A stretch of DNA of 64,000 nucleotides from NCBI GenBank assembly GCA_947428835.1, contig CANENE010000001.1, forward strand, positions 124,001 through 188,000. Direction: 5' to 3'. The notes under the pieces were generated by a model. It did no database searches and was not told the DNA's origin. It saw nothing but the letters and a program-made list of their open reading frames with translations. Source of the stretch: an uncultured bacterium (lineage in GTDB: Bacteria; Cyanobacteriota; Vampirovibrionia; Gastranaerophilales; Gastranaerophilaceae). Position numbers and translations under genes: made by a program. Below are positions 51,678-60,115 of the stretch, in pieces. Each line of letters begins with the position of its first letter. Position 1 is the first letter of the stretch.

Positions 51678-52418
51678 ATGAGAATAGTAGCAAAAAATCT
51701 TGTTAAAATATATGGGGATAGATCTGTCGTCAATGACGTTTCTTTTGATGTTAATAAAGGCGAAGTAGTAGGGCTTTTAGGCCCAAACGGTGCAGGTAAA
51801 ACCACAACATTTTATATGGTGGTGGGTCTTGTTAGAGCAAATTTTGGCGAAGTATTGCTTGAAGATGACAATGGTGAAATCACAGATATAACAAAACTTC
51901 CAATGAATGAAAGAGCAAAACTTGGAATAGGCTACCTTCCACAAGAAACCTCAATATTTAGAAAACTCAGCGTAGAAGATAACCTAAGACTTGTTTTAGA
52001 AATGAATGACAAATTGAACGATAGGCAAAAAGAAGACCTGCTTGAAAATCTTCTTGATGAATTTGGTGTTCAAAAGCTAAGAGAAGCTTCAGCTGTGGCT
52101 CTATCAGGAGGTGAAAGAAGAAGGGTAGAAATTGCAAGAGCACTAGCTGCAACTCCTTCTTTTATATTACTTGATGAGCCTTTTACAGGAATTGATCCTA
52201 TTGCAATAGGTGAAATCAAAGAAAATATCTATAAACTTGCAAAAGAAAAAAACATAGGAATTCTAATTACTGACCACAACCCGAAAGCAACATTATCTAT
52301 TACCGATAGAGCTAATGTTATTTTCGATGGTAAAATCAAAATCTCAGGTAAAAGCAAAGATGTTGCAGTGGATCCTGTTGCAAAAGAATTTTATTTAGGA
52401 AAAGATTTCGTATTATAA
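51678..52418 (+). CDS. lptB: LPS export ABC transporter ATP-binding protein
   Basis: A 246-residue ABC ATPase with Walker A GPNGAGKTT (35-43), the LptB-specific GIGYLPQETSIFRKLSVEDN, signature ALSGGERRRVEIARAL, Walker B FILLDEPFTGIDP and H-loop ITDHNPKATL. It powers extraction of LPS from the inner membrane with LptF/LptG and LptC. The next gene encodes an LptF/G permease 30 bp downstream. Its presence indicates a diderm envelope with LPS or a related glycolipid. Confidence 0.96.
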   Translation: MRIVAKNLVKIYGDRSVVNDVSFDVNKGEVVGLLGPNGAGKTTTFYMVVGLVRANFGEVLLEDDNGEITDITKLPMNERAKLGIGYLPQETSIFRKLSVEDNLRLVLEMNDKLNDRQKEDLLENLLDEFGVQKLREASAVALSGGERRRVEIARALAATPSFILLDEPFTGIDPIAIGEIKENIYKLAKEKNIGILITDHNPKATLSITDRANVIFDGKIKISGKSKDVAVDPVAKEFYLGKDFVL

Positions 52419-52448
52419 AAATCAATTAGAAATTAACGGGAAATTAAG

Positions 52449-53588
52449 GTGGCAAATATATTTAAAAAAAATATAAATTTTAAAATCTCCATTCTTGATA
52501 AATTTATCTTATCTCAAGTAATAGGGGCTACTTTTGTTTGTTTGATTTTATTTATAATTGTTTGGATTGCACCTGAAACTCTTCCTAAAATAGTTAAAAA
52601 AATGCTTCAAGACCACATAGGCTGTTATATGGCAGCTAAGCTTCTTATACTTGAAATTCCAAAGGTTTTGGCTAAAGCAATTCCTGTCGGGATTTTACTT
52701 GGTTCTATTTTTACATTCGACAGACTCTGCAAAAACAGCGAACTGTCTATTTTAAGAGGAATAGGGCTTTCGTTTAACCGAATAATGCTTCCTGTGGTAA
52801 TTTTCGGGGTAATATTATCCATTTTTTGCTATATAGTAAATGATAAACTTGTCCCCAATGCAAGCAACAAACTGGGTGAATCCAAAGGCGGAGGCAGCCA
52901 TTTTGTCTATATCGTTGAAAACCCCGATAAAACTCCAAAGCAAAACATAATTGTATCAAATTTCACTCCTGATAGAATTTATGAAATTACTGTCATGAAT
53001 TTTTCAAAAGAAAAATACGACGATGCTACAACATTTGAAAGTATTGTTTTTGCACCCTATGCTGATGTTAAAGATGGCTGTTGGAGGCTTTCCAATGCTT
53101 TAATTTATGAAATTGATGAAGACGGTATCTATACAAATGTTGAAAAAAGGGCAACTTACGATATTTTAAATGATAAAAATACGCCCAACCTTGCAAAAGA
53201 AGTATTTGATTTGATGCTCAATACCACAAGAAAAGAAAGAGTCTTTACAAACAGGCAAATTTCAAAATATTCAAAACTGCTTAAAAAAGCAAATTTCTCC
53301 GATGAATACAGATACTTTAAAACCAAATTATATCAAAGATACCTGCATCCTCTAACTTGCATTTTATTTGCAATAATCGGTTGTCTGTTGGGCTTTGCCC
53401 CTCCAAGGTCTCAAAGGCTTGTGGGCTTTACTGTTGCAGTTGGTATGATTTTTGGATATTATATAACGCTGCCGTTTTTTGATACACTTGCGCAAAAAGG
53501 AATTGTACCCCCTATTGTTGCAGCAGGATTCCCTATCGCACTATTTATAATCAGTATTTTTATAATTAAAAAAGTAAAGGATTTATAA
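52449..53588 (+). CDS. LptF/LptG-family permease (YjgP/YjgQ)
   Basis: Three N-terminal membrane helices (KFILSQVIGATFVCLILFII; AKAIPVGILLGSIFTFDRL; MLPVVIFGVILSIFCYIVND), a ~170-residue periplasmic jellyroll-type domain, and three C-terminal helices (HPLTCILFAIIGCLLGFAPP onward) are the standard LptF/G plan. NSELSILRGIGLSFNRIM is the coupling-helix region contacting LptB. The start is GTG with no strong ribosome-binding site. Only one such permease is seen here, so the pore may be a homodimer or the partner may be encoded elsewhere. The following gene overlaps by one base. Confidence 0.9.
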   Translation: MANIFKKNINFKISILDKFILSQVIGATFVCLILFIIVWIAPETLPKIVKKMLQDHIGCYMAAKLLILEIPKVLAKAIPVGILLGSIFTFDRLCKNSELSILRGIGLSFNRIMLPVVIFGVILSIFCYIVNDKLVPNASNKLGESKGGGSHFVYIVENPDKTPKQNIIVSNFTPDRIYEITVMNFSKEKYDDATTFESIVFAPYADVKDGCWRLSNALIYEIDEDGIYTNVEKRATYDILNDKNTPNLAKEVFDLMLNTTRKERVFTNRQISKYSKLLKKANFSDEYRYFKTKLYQRYLHPLTCILFAIIGCLLGFAPPRSQRLVGFTVAVGMIFGYYITLPFFDTLAQKGIVPPIVAAGFPIALFIISIFIIKKVKDL

Positions 53589-54400
53589 TGAAAAAACTAT
53601 TTTTAACTGTCTTGGTATTTGGATTTTGTTTGGGATTATTAAATAATCAGGTCTTTGCAAAAGAAAAAATTGAAACTATCCACGATGTTGCAGGGATTTA
53701 TATTTTTAAAATAAATACTAAAAAATACGGCTCTAAAATCAAACCTTATATGCCAATAAAAGTTGAAACACCTCTTAAAGCATTCAACAATAACCCATAT
53801 GATCTTGTAGTGAATGCAAGTTTCTTTGATGTAAAAACAGGAAAAAGTGTTTCCGATGTTACAATCGACTATAAAGAACTATGCAACATAGATAATGATA
53901 CAGCCCTTGTTGAGCAATTGAAAAAACAAGGCAGATATGAAAAAGTTAAAAACAGAGCAGAATTTAGAATTTTAGAAAATAAAAGAGGCAAATTAAAATT
54001 CGATATCGCTCTTAAAGACGGAAAAATCAAAAAAGGATACAAAATCAAACACTCTCTTCAAGCAGGGCCTATAATATATCCTGATATGGATTTAGTTAAA
54101 GAAGGTTTTGTAACATATTGTGATGATACAGTCCAATCGCAGGCAGTCGACATTTTAAAAAGAAGAGAACGCACGATGATTGGATTGAAAGGCAAATACT
54201 TGTATATAGTTCTATTTACAAAAGACCACAAAGTAGATGCCAACGAAATGAGAGATTTTGCAAAAGATGAACTTCATCTTAAAAAAGCTATGGCATTTGA
54301 TGGTGGCCTATCTACCGCAATTACCACAAGAAATCTTTCAATAGGCTCATTTGGGCAATATCAAAGAAAAGTTAAGTCGTTTCTCGTAATTGAAAAATAA
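53588..54400 (+). CDS. Secreted phosphodiester glycosidase family protein (NAGPA domain)
   Basis: A signal peptide (MKKLFLTVLVFGFCLGLLNN, cleavage near VFA-KE) is followed by the NAGPA domain. VVNASFFDVKTGKSV is the N-terminal substrate block, and LKKAMAFDGGLSTAI with its Asp and Gly-Gly is the C-terminal block of this family. Characterised members uncover or cleave N-acetylglucosamine-phosphodiester links, and bacterial homologues are often seen by genes for envelope glycolipids. Overlap by one base with the LPS-export permease supports a role at the periplasmic face on a glycolipid or glycan. The exact substrate is unknown. Confidence 0.88.
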   Translation: MKKLFLTVLVFGFCLGLLNNQVFAKEKIETIHDVAGIYIFKINTKKYGSKIKPYMPIKVETPLKAFNNNPYDLVVNASFFDVKTGKSVSDVTIDYKELCNIDNDTALVEQLKKQGRYEKVKNRAEFRILENKRGKLKFDIALKDGKIKKGYKIKHSLQAGPIIYPDMDLVKEGFVTYCDDTVQSQAVDILKRRERTMIGLKGKYLYIVLFTKDHKVDANEMRDFAKDELHLKKAMAFDGGLSTAITTRNLSIGSFGQYQRKVKSFLVIEK

Positions 54401-54421
54401 TAAATTAAAAAGGGAAATAAA

Positions 54422-54832
54422 ATGAAAAAACGTATAATTATATTTGCAGGTTTTATACTAATCGGCTTTATAATAGGGCTTGGAATTAATCTTTTTTCAA
54501 ATTATAAAAAAGAAAAAGAAGCCAAAATTTCAGCTCAAATCCAAAAAGATACATCAGCATTCATTACAAGAGCGCAGGATGAATTTAATAGCACAAATTT
54601 AAAAGCATCCGATATCTCAAGAAGAATTGTCGAAGACTTTAACAGCAATATAAAAAACCCGTATGATAAAAAACTTCAAGCCTATACATTTGATAAAAAT
54701 TGTGCATCGTGCAGTAACGTTGAAGCTTTCGATAGCGAAAATACAATTATAATTACGACATACAATAGCAAAGGAAAGCTTGAAGCAAGGACAATTATCA
54801 AACCAACTTCCTTTGTAACATATAGCAAATAA
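54422..54832 (+). CDS. Small membrane-anchored hypothetical protein
   Basis: 136 residues: one N-terminal helix (IIIFAGFILIGFIIGLGINL, 5-24), then a charged helix and a small domain with a C-x-x-C pair (NCASCSNVEAF) and strands (TIIITTYNSKGKLEARTII). No family is recognised. GGGAAA-type ribosome-binding site. It follows the glycosidase gene by 21 bp and so probably belongs to the lptB unit; a periplasmic role is a guess. Its 3' end is 8 bp from the convergent operon. Confidence 0.65.
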   Translation: MKKRIIIFAGFILIGFIIGLGINLFSNYKKEKEAKISAQIQKDTSAFITRAQDEFNSTNLKASDISRRIVEDFNSNIKNPYDKKLQAYTFDKNCASCSNVEAFDSENTIIITTYNSKGKLEARTIIKPTSFVTYSK

Positions 54833-54840
54833 TAATTAAA

Positions 54841-55056
54841 TTATTGTCTTTTTAGTGCCGCTTCAAGGGTTTTTATTTTATTTTCAAGCGTCTTAATTTT
54901 CAAAGACGAATCGTCCATTCCGATTGATTTTTTTTCATATTGGCATTTTAAAGCTTTGATTTCTTTTTTTTGTTTTGCTACAACAAACAGAAATCCAATT
55001 GCGCAAACTATAACACCTGCTAATAGATAATAAATATTTACTAAATCAATTTGCAT
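54841..55056 (-). CDS. Small membrane plus coiled-coil protein
   Basis: 71 residues: a single helix (NIYYLLAGVIVCAIGFLFVV, 7-26), a basic flank (KQKKEIKALK) and a C-terminal coiled coil (LKIKTLENKIKTLEAALKRQ). It is the last gene of the minus-strand operon, overlapping the rluD start side by 16 bp. It could scaffold a membrane complex. Function unknown. Confidence 0.65.
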   Translation of the reverse strand: MQIDLVNIYYLLAGVIVCAIGFLFVVAKQKKEIKALKCQYEKKSIGMDDSSLKIKTLENKIKTLEAALKRQ

Positions 55057-55982
55057 ACATTCTTGCTCCTTAAAAATTTCAAAACTTTTACAAAATCATC
55101 GCTGAAGTCTTTTTCTTCAAGCTTAAATTCCATTTTCTCATTTGTTTTTGGATGATTAAAACAAATATAATAGCTTTGAAGCAACTGCTCAGTGGTTTTT
55201 AGATTTTTGTATTCTTTTTTCAAAAAACCTTTTGCCCCATACAATGTGTCTCCCCAAACCGGATGATTGATGGATGCTAAATGCACTCTTATTTGATGAG
55301 TTCTTCCTGTTTTTAAATCTAATTCGACAAGAGCTGCACTATCAAATTTTTCAACAACTTTAAAATCCGTAATCGCCTCTAATCCCTGACTGTCCTGAGC
55401 TATTTCCATTCTGACATTATCTGCCATATAATGCACAACAGGTTTATTTATTGTTCCTTTATCAAGCTCAAAATTTCCAAGCGCAAGAGCTAAATATTTT
55501 CTTTTTGCTGTTTTTTGCTTAATTTGTTCGGCTAAACTTAAATGAGCATCGTTATTTTTTGCTGCAATAATAAGCCCTGCGGTATTTTTGTCGAGCCTGT
55601 GGACGATTCCCGGTCTTTGAATGTCAATATCGGATAAATGTCCCTTGGTGTGGTATAAAAGAGCATTTGCAAGTGTATTTGTTCGTTCAAATTTGGTTGG
55701 GTGCGTAAGCATCTGTTTTGGCTTATTAATTACAATAACATCATCATCTTCATATATGATATCAAGCTTGATATCACAAGGCTCAAGGGGCTGATTTTCA
55801 AGATTTTCTAAAAATTCCTGAATTTTTTTTTCATCATATTCAACAACATCATCTTTTTTTAATTTATAAGAAGGCTTTAAAATAAGACTGTTTACCAAAA
55901 CGAGACCATTTTCAATAATTTTGCTTGAAGCACTTCTTGAAAGGTTAATTTTATTAGATATATATAAGTCAAGCCTTTCCAT
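55041..55982 (-). CDS. rluD: RluA-family 23S rRNA pseudouridine synthase (RluD-like)
   Basis: An S4 RNA-binding domain (RLDLYISNKINLSRSASSKI, 3-60) precedes the catalytic domain. The active-site motif GIVHRLDKNTAGLIIAAKN holds Asp131. DLKTGRTHQIRVHLASINHP and YIC.NHPKT... complete the family signature. At 313 residues it is standard for RluD, which modifies helix 69 of 23S rRNA; RluC-type specificity cannot be excluded. It overlaps lspA by 14 bp, an arrangement (lspA-rluD) common in bacteria. Confidence 0.94.
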   Translation of the reverse strand: MERLDLYISNKINLSRSASSKIIENGLVLVNSLILKPSYKLKKDDVVEYDEKKIQEFLENLENQPLEPCDIKLDIIYEDDDVIVINKPKQMLTHPTKFERTNTLANALLYHTKGHLSDIDIQRPGIVHRLDKNTAGLIIAAKNNDAHLSLAEQIKQKTAKRKYLALALGNFELDKGTINKPVVHYMADNVRMEIAQDSQGLEAITDFKVVEKFDSAALVELDLKTGRTHQIRVHLASINHPVWGDTLYGAKGFLKKEYKNLKTTEQLLQSYYICFNHPKTNEKMEFKLEEKDFSDDFVKVLKFLRSKNVCKLI

Positions 55983-56445
55983 TATTGTCTCCCGTTGTTT
56001 TTAATAAATAAACAATATATATAAAAATTGAGGTGCAAATCATAACATCAAAAGCATTAAAAATTGCAAAATTAATAAAATTTAGCCTGATGTAATCTAC
56101 AACATAGCCTTTCGTAAGCCTTTCTATCATATTGCCTAAGGTTCCTGCCGAAAAAAGAGTCAGAATTATAAGAGGCAGTTTTTTTTGAAATGATATATTT
56201 TTATAGATATAATATCCGATGAAAATGACTGCCACAAGCCCAAGCAGAGCAAGGGCAAAGGTATAATTTTCAAATGTTGAAAATGCGCTTCCCGTGTTTT
56301 TCATATGATATATCGAAAAAATCGGGTTTTTATAGCCAATAAGCTTAAAACTAAGATTTCTTAATTGATTTCCAAAATCAAGCAGAATTAAATTTAAAAA
56401 AACATAAAACAAAAAAGACTTATAATGTTTATTATAATTGGGCAT
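55969..56445 (-). CDS. lspA: Prolipoprotein signal peptidase (signal peptidase II)
   Basis: Four membrane helices and the LspA motifs are present: MKNTGSAFSTF (N-T-G-A/S-A-F), GTLGNMIERLTKGYVVDYIR and FNAFDVM. The two catalytic aspartates are those in VVDYI and FNAFD. The usual GNxxDR is GNMIER here, a conservative change outside the catalytic pair. It cleaves lipoprotein leaders after diacylglyceryl transfer. It overlaps both neighbours by 14 bp, so translation of the operon is coupled. Confidence 0.9.
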   Translation of the reverse strand: MPNYNKHYKSFLFYVFLNLILLDFGNQLRNLSFKLIGYKNPIFSIYHMKNTGSAFSTFENYTFALALLGLVAVIFIGYYIYKNISFQKKLPLIILTLFSAGTLGNMIERLTKGYVVDYIRLNFINFAIFNAFDVMICTSIFIYIVYLLKTTGDNNGKA

Positions 56446-57334
56446 TATTGGCTTTTTCCATATTTATTCTTTTTACAATATACGCCATACCAAGCATTTC
56501 AATTCTTGCTTTTGTTTTTTCTTCATTAACAGAAACTTTTGTAAAACCAACTGACGCGGTTGCATATTCATTTAAGTTTTTATCATTTGCTTTTACATAT
56601 CTTTCAAGAGGACCTTCAACAGGAATTTTTCTGTATTTTTCCTTTGATTCAACAGGGGGATATTTGATCTCTTCTCTCGAAAGGCTTGCAAGAGCGACAA
56701 TATCTTCGGGTTTATCTATGGTAAGTGCTATATCGTATTGTTTGCCGTTTTGTACAAAAACCGGGGTTTTAAAATCCATTTTAATTTTTCTTGCAACCCC
56801 ATACTTCAAAGAAGTCTGCTCCATCATTGTGGTATCAGAAATAATCTTGAAGCTGCCATTTGGCATTTTTCTAAGATATACAACAAAACTGCTTGAACCA
56901 TCAAGTACTCCCATTTTTTCTTTTTTGAGTCTTTTTGCAAGACTTTTTTTCACATTAGAATCAATGCTGGGATATACTTTTGCTTTTGAAACATCTGTTA
57001 TTTGGACAACAACAACATCGTCATATATAGAAATATCATTTATTTTGGATTTATATTTCATATCGGGAAATGCTTGCCTTGTTTTTTTAATCATAGATAA
57101 AATATCGTTTGAGCTGAAGCCATCCGAGCTTTTATACTGGTCATCAAAAAAATCTTTCACTTTTTCAAGCTCATATTTTTGAACAGCCTTATCGTAATTT
57201 TTCATAAAGAAATAGGCATCTTTTTTTTCGCTATTTAACATATACTCAAGCGTACCCGCGTTTGCAGTAAAACTTAAAAGGCTTATAACTAAAAATAATT
57301 TCAATGGTTTTAAAATTTTCATAGGTTTATTCAT
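56432..57334 (-). CDS. Secreted hypothetical protein upstream of lspA
   Basis: After a signal peptide (KILKPLKLFLVISLLSFTANA) come ~275 residues without a family I recognise. The first part (YFFMKNYDKAVQKYELEKVK, YDDVVVVQITDVSKAKVYP) resembles NTF2-like (SnoaL) sheets used in small periplasmic binding or enzyme domains. The second (KQYDIALTIDKPEDIVALAS, EGPLERYVKA) is all-beta in style. I place the start at the ATG that overlaps the previous stop (ATGAATAA), giving 300 residues; an ATG four codons later is possible. It lies in the overlapping operon between two secreted proteins and lspA. Confidence 0.7.
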   Translation of the reverse strand: MNKPMKILKPLKLFLVISLLSFTANAGTLEYMLNSEKKDAYFFMKNYDKAVQKYELEKVKDFFDDQYKSSDGFSSNDILSMIKKTRQAFPDMKYKSKINDISIYDDVVVVQITDVSKAKVYPSIDSNVKKSLAKRLKKEKMGVLDGSSSFVVYLRKMPNGSFKIISDTTMMEQTSLKYGVARKIKMDFKTPVFVQNGKQYDIALTIDKPEDIVALASLSREEIKYPPVESKEKYRKIPVEGPLERYVKANDKNLNEYATASVGFTKVSVNEEKTKARIEMLGMAYIVKRINMEKANNAQL

Positions 57335-57899
57335 CTTTCTTAAATAACAAGTAATATTTTTTATCTCCATAATATAATATCATATTCCAATACCCTCCTT
57401 CATCTTCAAAATCGATATAAGCCTCGGGTATTGGGGTTCTTTGGTTTTTTTTGCCCCATTTTGTACCTATAAATTCCATTGTTTTCTTGCTTATTTTTTG
57501 AAAAAAAGTGGGATTTGGATGCGGAAATTTCTCTTTATAAAACATTTCAGGCACAATTCCTTCCCTATAAACAGGAATTGTATAGCTTACTTTTCCGTTT
57601 TCTTTAAAAAGGACATAAGTTGTGCCGTTTCTTTCTCTTGGGGTCAAAAGATAGTACCCCGGCGGTATTACTTTTGTTTTAAAAATCAACCTGACCCCTG
57701 TTCTAAATAAAGGATAAGGCGAATGCATATAATTTGTGTAATCATCGGCTTGTTTTGGGTCAATTCCGAAAATATAATTAAAATCTGCTTCATAAAGGCT
57801 ATCATATATTGCATCAAAATCTTCATTTGCAAATGCAAAAGAAGCTAAACAAAACACTATAAAAATAATTTTAATTTTTTTAAAAAATTTTTTTAACAA
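57327..57899 (-). CDS. Secreted hypothetical protein
   Basis: 190 residues with a signal peptide (KKIKIIFIVFCLASFAFANE). The mature protein is aromatic-rich with many Tyr and Pro (YPLFRTGVRLIFKTKVIPPG, YYLLTPRERNGTTYVLFKEN, EGGYWNMILYYGDKKYYLLF), suggesting a beta-sheet fold. No known domain recognised. It overlaps the CheW-type gene by 7 bp upstream and the next secreted gene by 8 bp downstream, so it is translated as part of the operon. Confidence 0.68.
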   Translation of the reverse strand: MLKKFFKKIKIIFIVFCLASFAFANEDFDAIYDSLYEADFNYIFGIDPKQADDYTNYMHSPYPLFRTGVRLIFKTKVIPPGYYLLTPRERNGTTYVLFKENGKVSYTIPVYREGIVPEMFYKEKFPHPNPTFFQKISKKTMEFIGTKWGKKNQRTPIPEAYIDFEDEGGYWNMILYYGDKKYYLLFKKDE

Positions 57900-58942
57900 A
57901 TGGTAAGCCTGTCGTCTTTCATAAGTTTTTCGGTATCAATTATCTGATATATTTCATTGTCTTTAACAAATTCGCTCAAATTGGAATCATCCTGTTTTTG
58001 AATTTTATTTTGAACGAGCTTATCAAAATTAATATTCATACTTTCTAAAATTTCATCAGCCAAAATTCCTATTTTGAATTCCGAAGATTTTAGAATGATA
58101 ATTGTGGATTTTTCTTTTATTTCTGTTTTTGCACCTGTGTAAAAATTCCTTATATCAATTACTGTTATATATTCACCTTTGATATTAATTAAGCCAAAAA
58201 CAAAATCAGGAGTATTCGGGATTTTTATGAATTTAGAATTATTTACTTTATAAAATTCTTTAACACTTGCAAGAGTTATGTAGTATTTAATGTTATTTAT
58301 TATAAAAGAAACCCCCATATCATATAATGGCGTAGTAAATTGAATATCGTGTCTAACAGATATTGAAACTTCTCTTCTTTCTTTAAGGATATTTTTGCTT
58401 TTGTCATCAGAGACTATGTATCTTGTATTGCTGCTTCCATCCGAAATATATTTTTCAGGGTGGTTATTTACTTCATCAATTACTTTTTTTGGATCAATTA
58501 TATAAATATTTTGCGTATTTTCACTGTATGTACCAAGCCACAGACTATTTTCATCGCTAAATGGAACAGGATGGATTTTGTTCTTTTGAACTCTTTTAAT
58601 ATCAATAATACTATCACATGCAATTGCACCTAGTGCTTCTTGCTGCTTAATTATAACAAGTTTGGTGTTTAAATCATAAACAATTCTTTCTTCTTTGAAG
58701 ATTTCTCTTAAATCAATTACACCAATTGGAATATCGTCATATTTCATAAAGCCTAAAATGCAGCTTGGAAGGTTATGAGCATAATCCAATTCTATAATTT
58801 TTTCAATTTCAAGAACATTTTCGGTTTTGATTGCGTATATTTTTTTGTTAACTTCAATTAATGTAAAGTTTTCAAAATCGTTTTCAATATCTGTTATTGC
58901 ATTTTGATTATTTAAAACGATATTATTTTCAACATTATCCAT
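57893..58942 (-). CDS. Tandem CheW-like adaptor protein
   Basis: Two CheW domains are present. The first (~25-165: FTLIEVNKKIYAIKTENVLE, GFMKYDDIPIGVIDLREIF) and the second (~205-345: GVSFIINNIKYYITLASVKE, FGLINIKGEYITVIDIRNFY) share the G-x-I/M-x-(I/V)-x-G...VIDLR/VIDIR pattern. Double CheW proteins couple MCP receptors to CheA-type kinases. The divergent MCP and CheA-hybrid genes start 105 bp away, so they form one signalling array. Downstream genes on its own strand are of unrelated functions (lspA, rluD). Confidence 0.85.
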   Translation of the reverse strand: MDNVENNIVLNNQNAITDIENDFENFTLIEVNKKIYAIKTENVLEIEKIIELDYAHNLPSCILGFMKYDDIPIGVIDLREIFKEERIVYDLNTKLVIIKQQEALGAIACDSIIDIKRVQKNKIHPVPFSDENSLWLGTYSENTQNIYIIDPKKVIDEVNNHPEKYISDGSSNTRYIVSDDKSKNILKERREVSISVRHDIQFTTPLYDMGVSFIINNIKYYITLASVKEFYKVNNSKFIKIPNTPDFVFGLINIKGEYITVIDIRNFYTGAKTEIKEKSTIIILKSSEFKIGILADEILESMNINFDKLVQNKIQKQDDSNLSEFVKDNEIYQIIDTEKLMKDDRLTIC

Positions 58943-58985
58943 TTTAAATTTTCTACCTTTAATACCCGAAAATTAACATAATAAT

Positions 58986-59014
58986 TTGCTAACGTTTGAG
59001 ATATTTATTATAAT
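58986..59014 (+). promoter_or_regulatory. Promoter of the MCP-cheA transcription unit
   Basis: TTGCTA (58986-58991), 17 bp, perfect TATAAT (59009-59014), with a start near 59021 and an AAAGGTGG ribosome-binding site before the ATG at 59047. It lies in the 104-bp gap between divergent chemotaxis genes. Confidence 0.6.
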
Positions 59015-59046
59015 AATAATTAGATTATACATTTTAAAGGTGGAAT

Positions 59047-60096
59047 ATGTCAAAAGAGATAAACGATAATAATATCAATATTGGTAAAGAACTTGGAAGA
59101 ATGCAGCTTTTTAATTCCGCAGTTGTAGTTGTTGCACTTGCAATTATCTTTTATAACGTTAGATTTCTAAATTTTGTCGGACACGATTTATTGATTATCG
59201 TTTTTGTAACTTCTGTTTTTATTGCACTATTATTTGAATACAGCAAAAGTATGGTTAAAAAATCGCTTGATAATCTTGTTATTCAGGCAAGCGAAAGAAC
59301 AATTTCAAGCGTAAATGATATTCAAAATCGAAACATATCCCAAAGAGAAAACAACAACTATTCTCTTACAAGAATTAAAAATATTCAGGATTTAGCAGCA
59401 AATCTTCAAAAATATTCCGCTGATATGAAGTCTTTAACCAACCAAACAAGAGAAAAAACAGACCAATCATTATCTTTTACAAATAATGAATATGGGGCTG
59501 TTAAAACAAATATCGAAAAAATGTTTGCAATAAGGCACAAAATCCAAACAATTGCAGAACTTATTCTTGAATTATCCGATTTTGTTCAATCAATATCATC
59601 TACAGTTGGTTTAGTCGAAGATATTGCAGAACAGACCAATTTGCTTGCATTAAATGCGGCAGTTGAAGCTGCCCGCGCCGGAGAACACGGAAAAGGTTTT
59701 GCTGTTGTTGCCTCAGAAATTAGAAAACTTGCAGACGAATCAAAACAAGCAACTACAAAAATTATTTCTTTAATTAATGATATTCAGCAAACCGCTAATT
59801 CGACAGTGCTTGCAACAGAAGAAGGCACAAAAGAAATCGAATCCGGTTTGGAATTAGCCCATATAATTAGCGAAAATATTGAACAATTAATAAACGTTAT
59901 GAATGAAATTTCTTCTAATGTGCAAGAAATTATTGTTTCATCCAAAAAAATAAGTACAGATTCCAAAACAACCGATGAATTTACAAAAGAAATTTTAAGA
60001 AGTGTTGAAGAAAGCAAAAAACTTGCAAACGAAAATGAATCACTTTATGAAAAAATTGAAACAACTTCAAACGATTTGAAACGTTCTGTAATATAA
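59047..60096 (+). CDS. Methyl-accepting chemotaxis protein lacking a large sensor domain
   Basis: Two closely spaced membrane helices ([17 protein letters not shown] and [19 protein letters not shown]) with only ~10 residues between leave no periplasmic ligand domain. The cytoplasmic part has the invariant hairpin tip [20 protein letters not shown] (about 197-216) and [18 protein letters not shown], followed by a coiled coil. There is no HAMP motif. It may sense membrane state or an interior signal, or take input from another protein. It is co-transcribed with the CheA hybrid 19 bp downstream. Confidence 0.93.
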   Translation: MSKEINDNNINIGKELGRMQLFNSAVVVVALAIIFYNVRFLNFVGHDLLIIVFVTSVFIALLFEYSKSMVKKSLDNLVIQASERTISSVNDIQNRNISQRENNNYSLTRIKNIQDLAANLQKYSADMKSLTNQTREKTDQSLSFTNNEYGAVKTNIEKMFAIRHKIQTIAELILELSDFVQSISSTVGLVEDIAEQTNLLALNAAVEAARAGEHGKGFAVVASEIRKLADESKQATTKIISLINDIQQTANSTVLATEEGTKEIESGLELAHIISENIEQLINVMNEISSNVQEIIVSSKKISTDSKTTDEFTKEILRSVEESKKLANENESLYEKIETTSNDLKRSVI

Positions 60097-60115
60097 AGGA
60101 TTTGCTTGTTTAACT

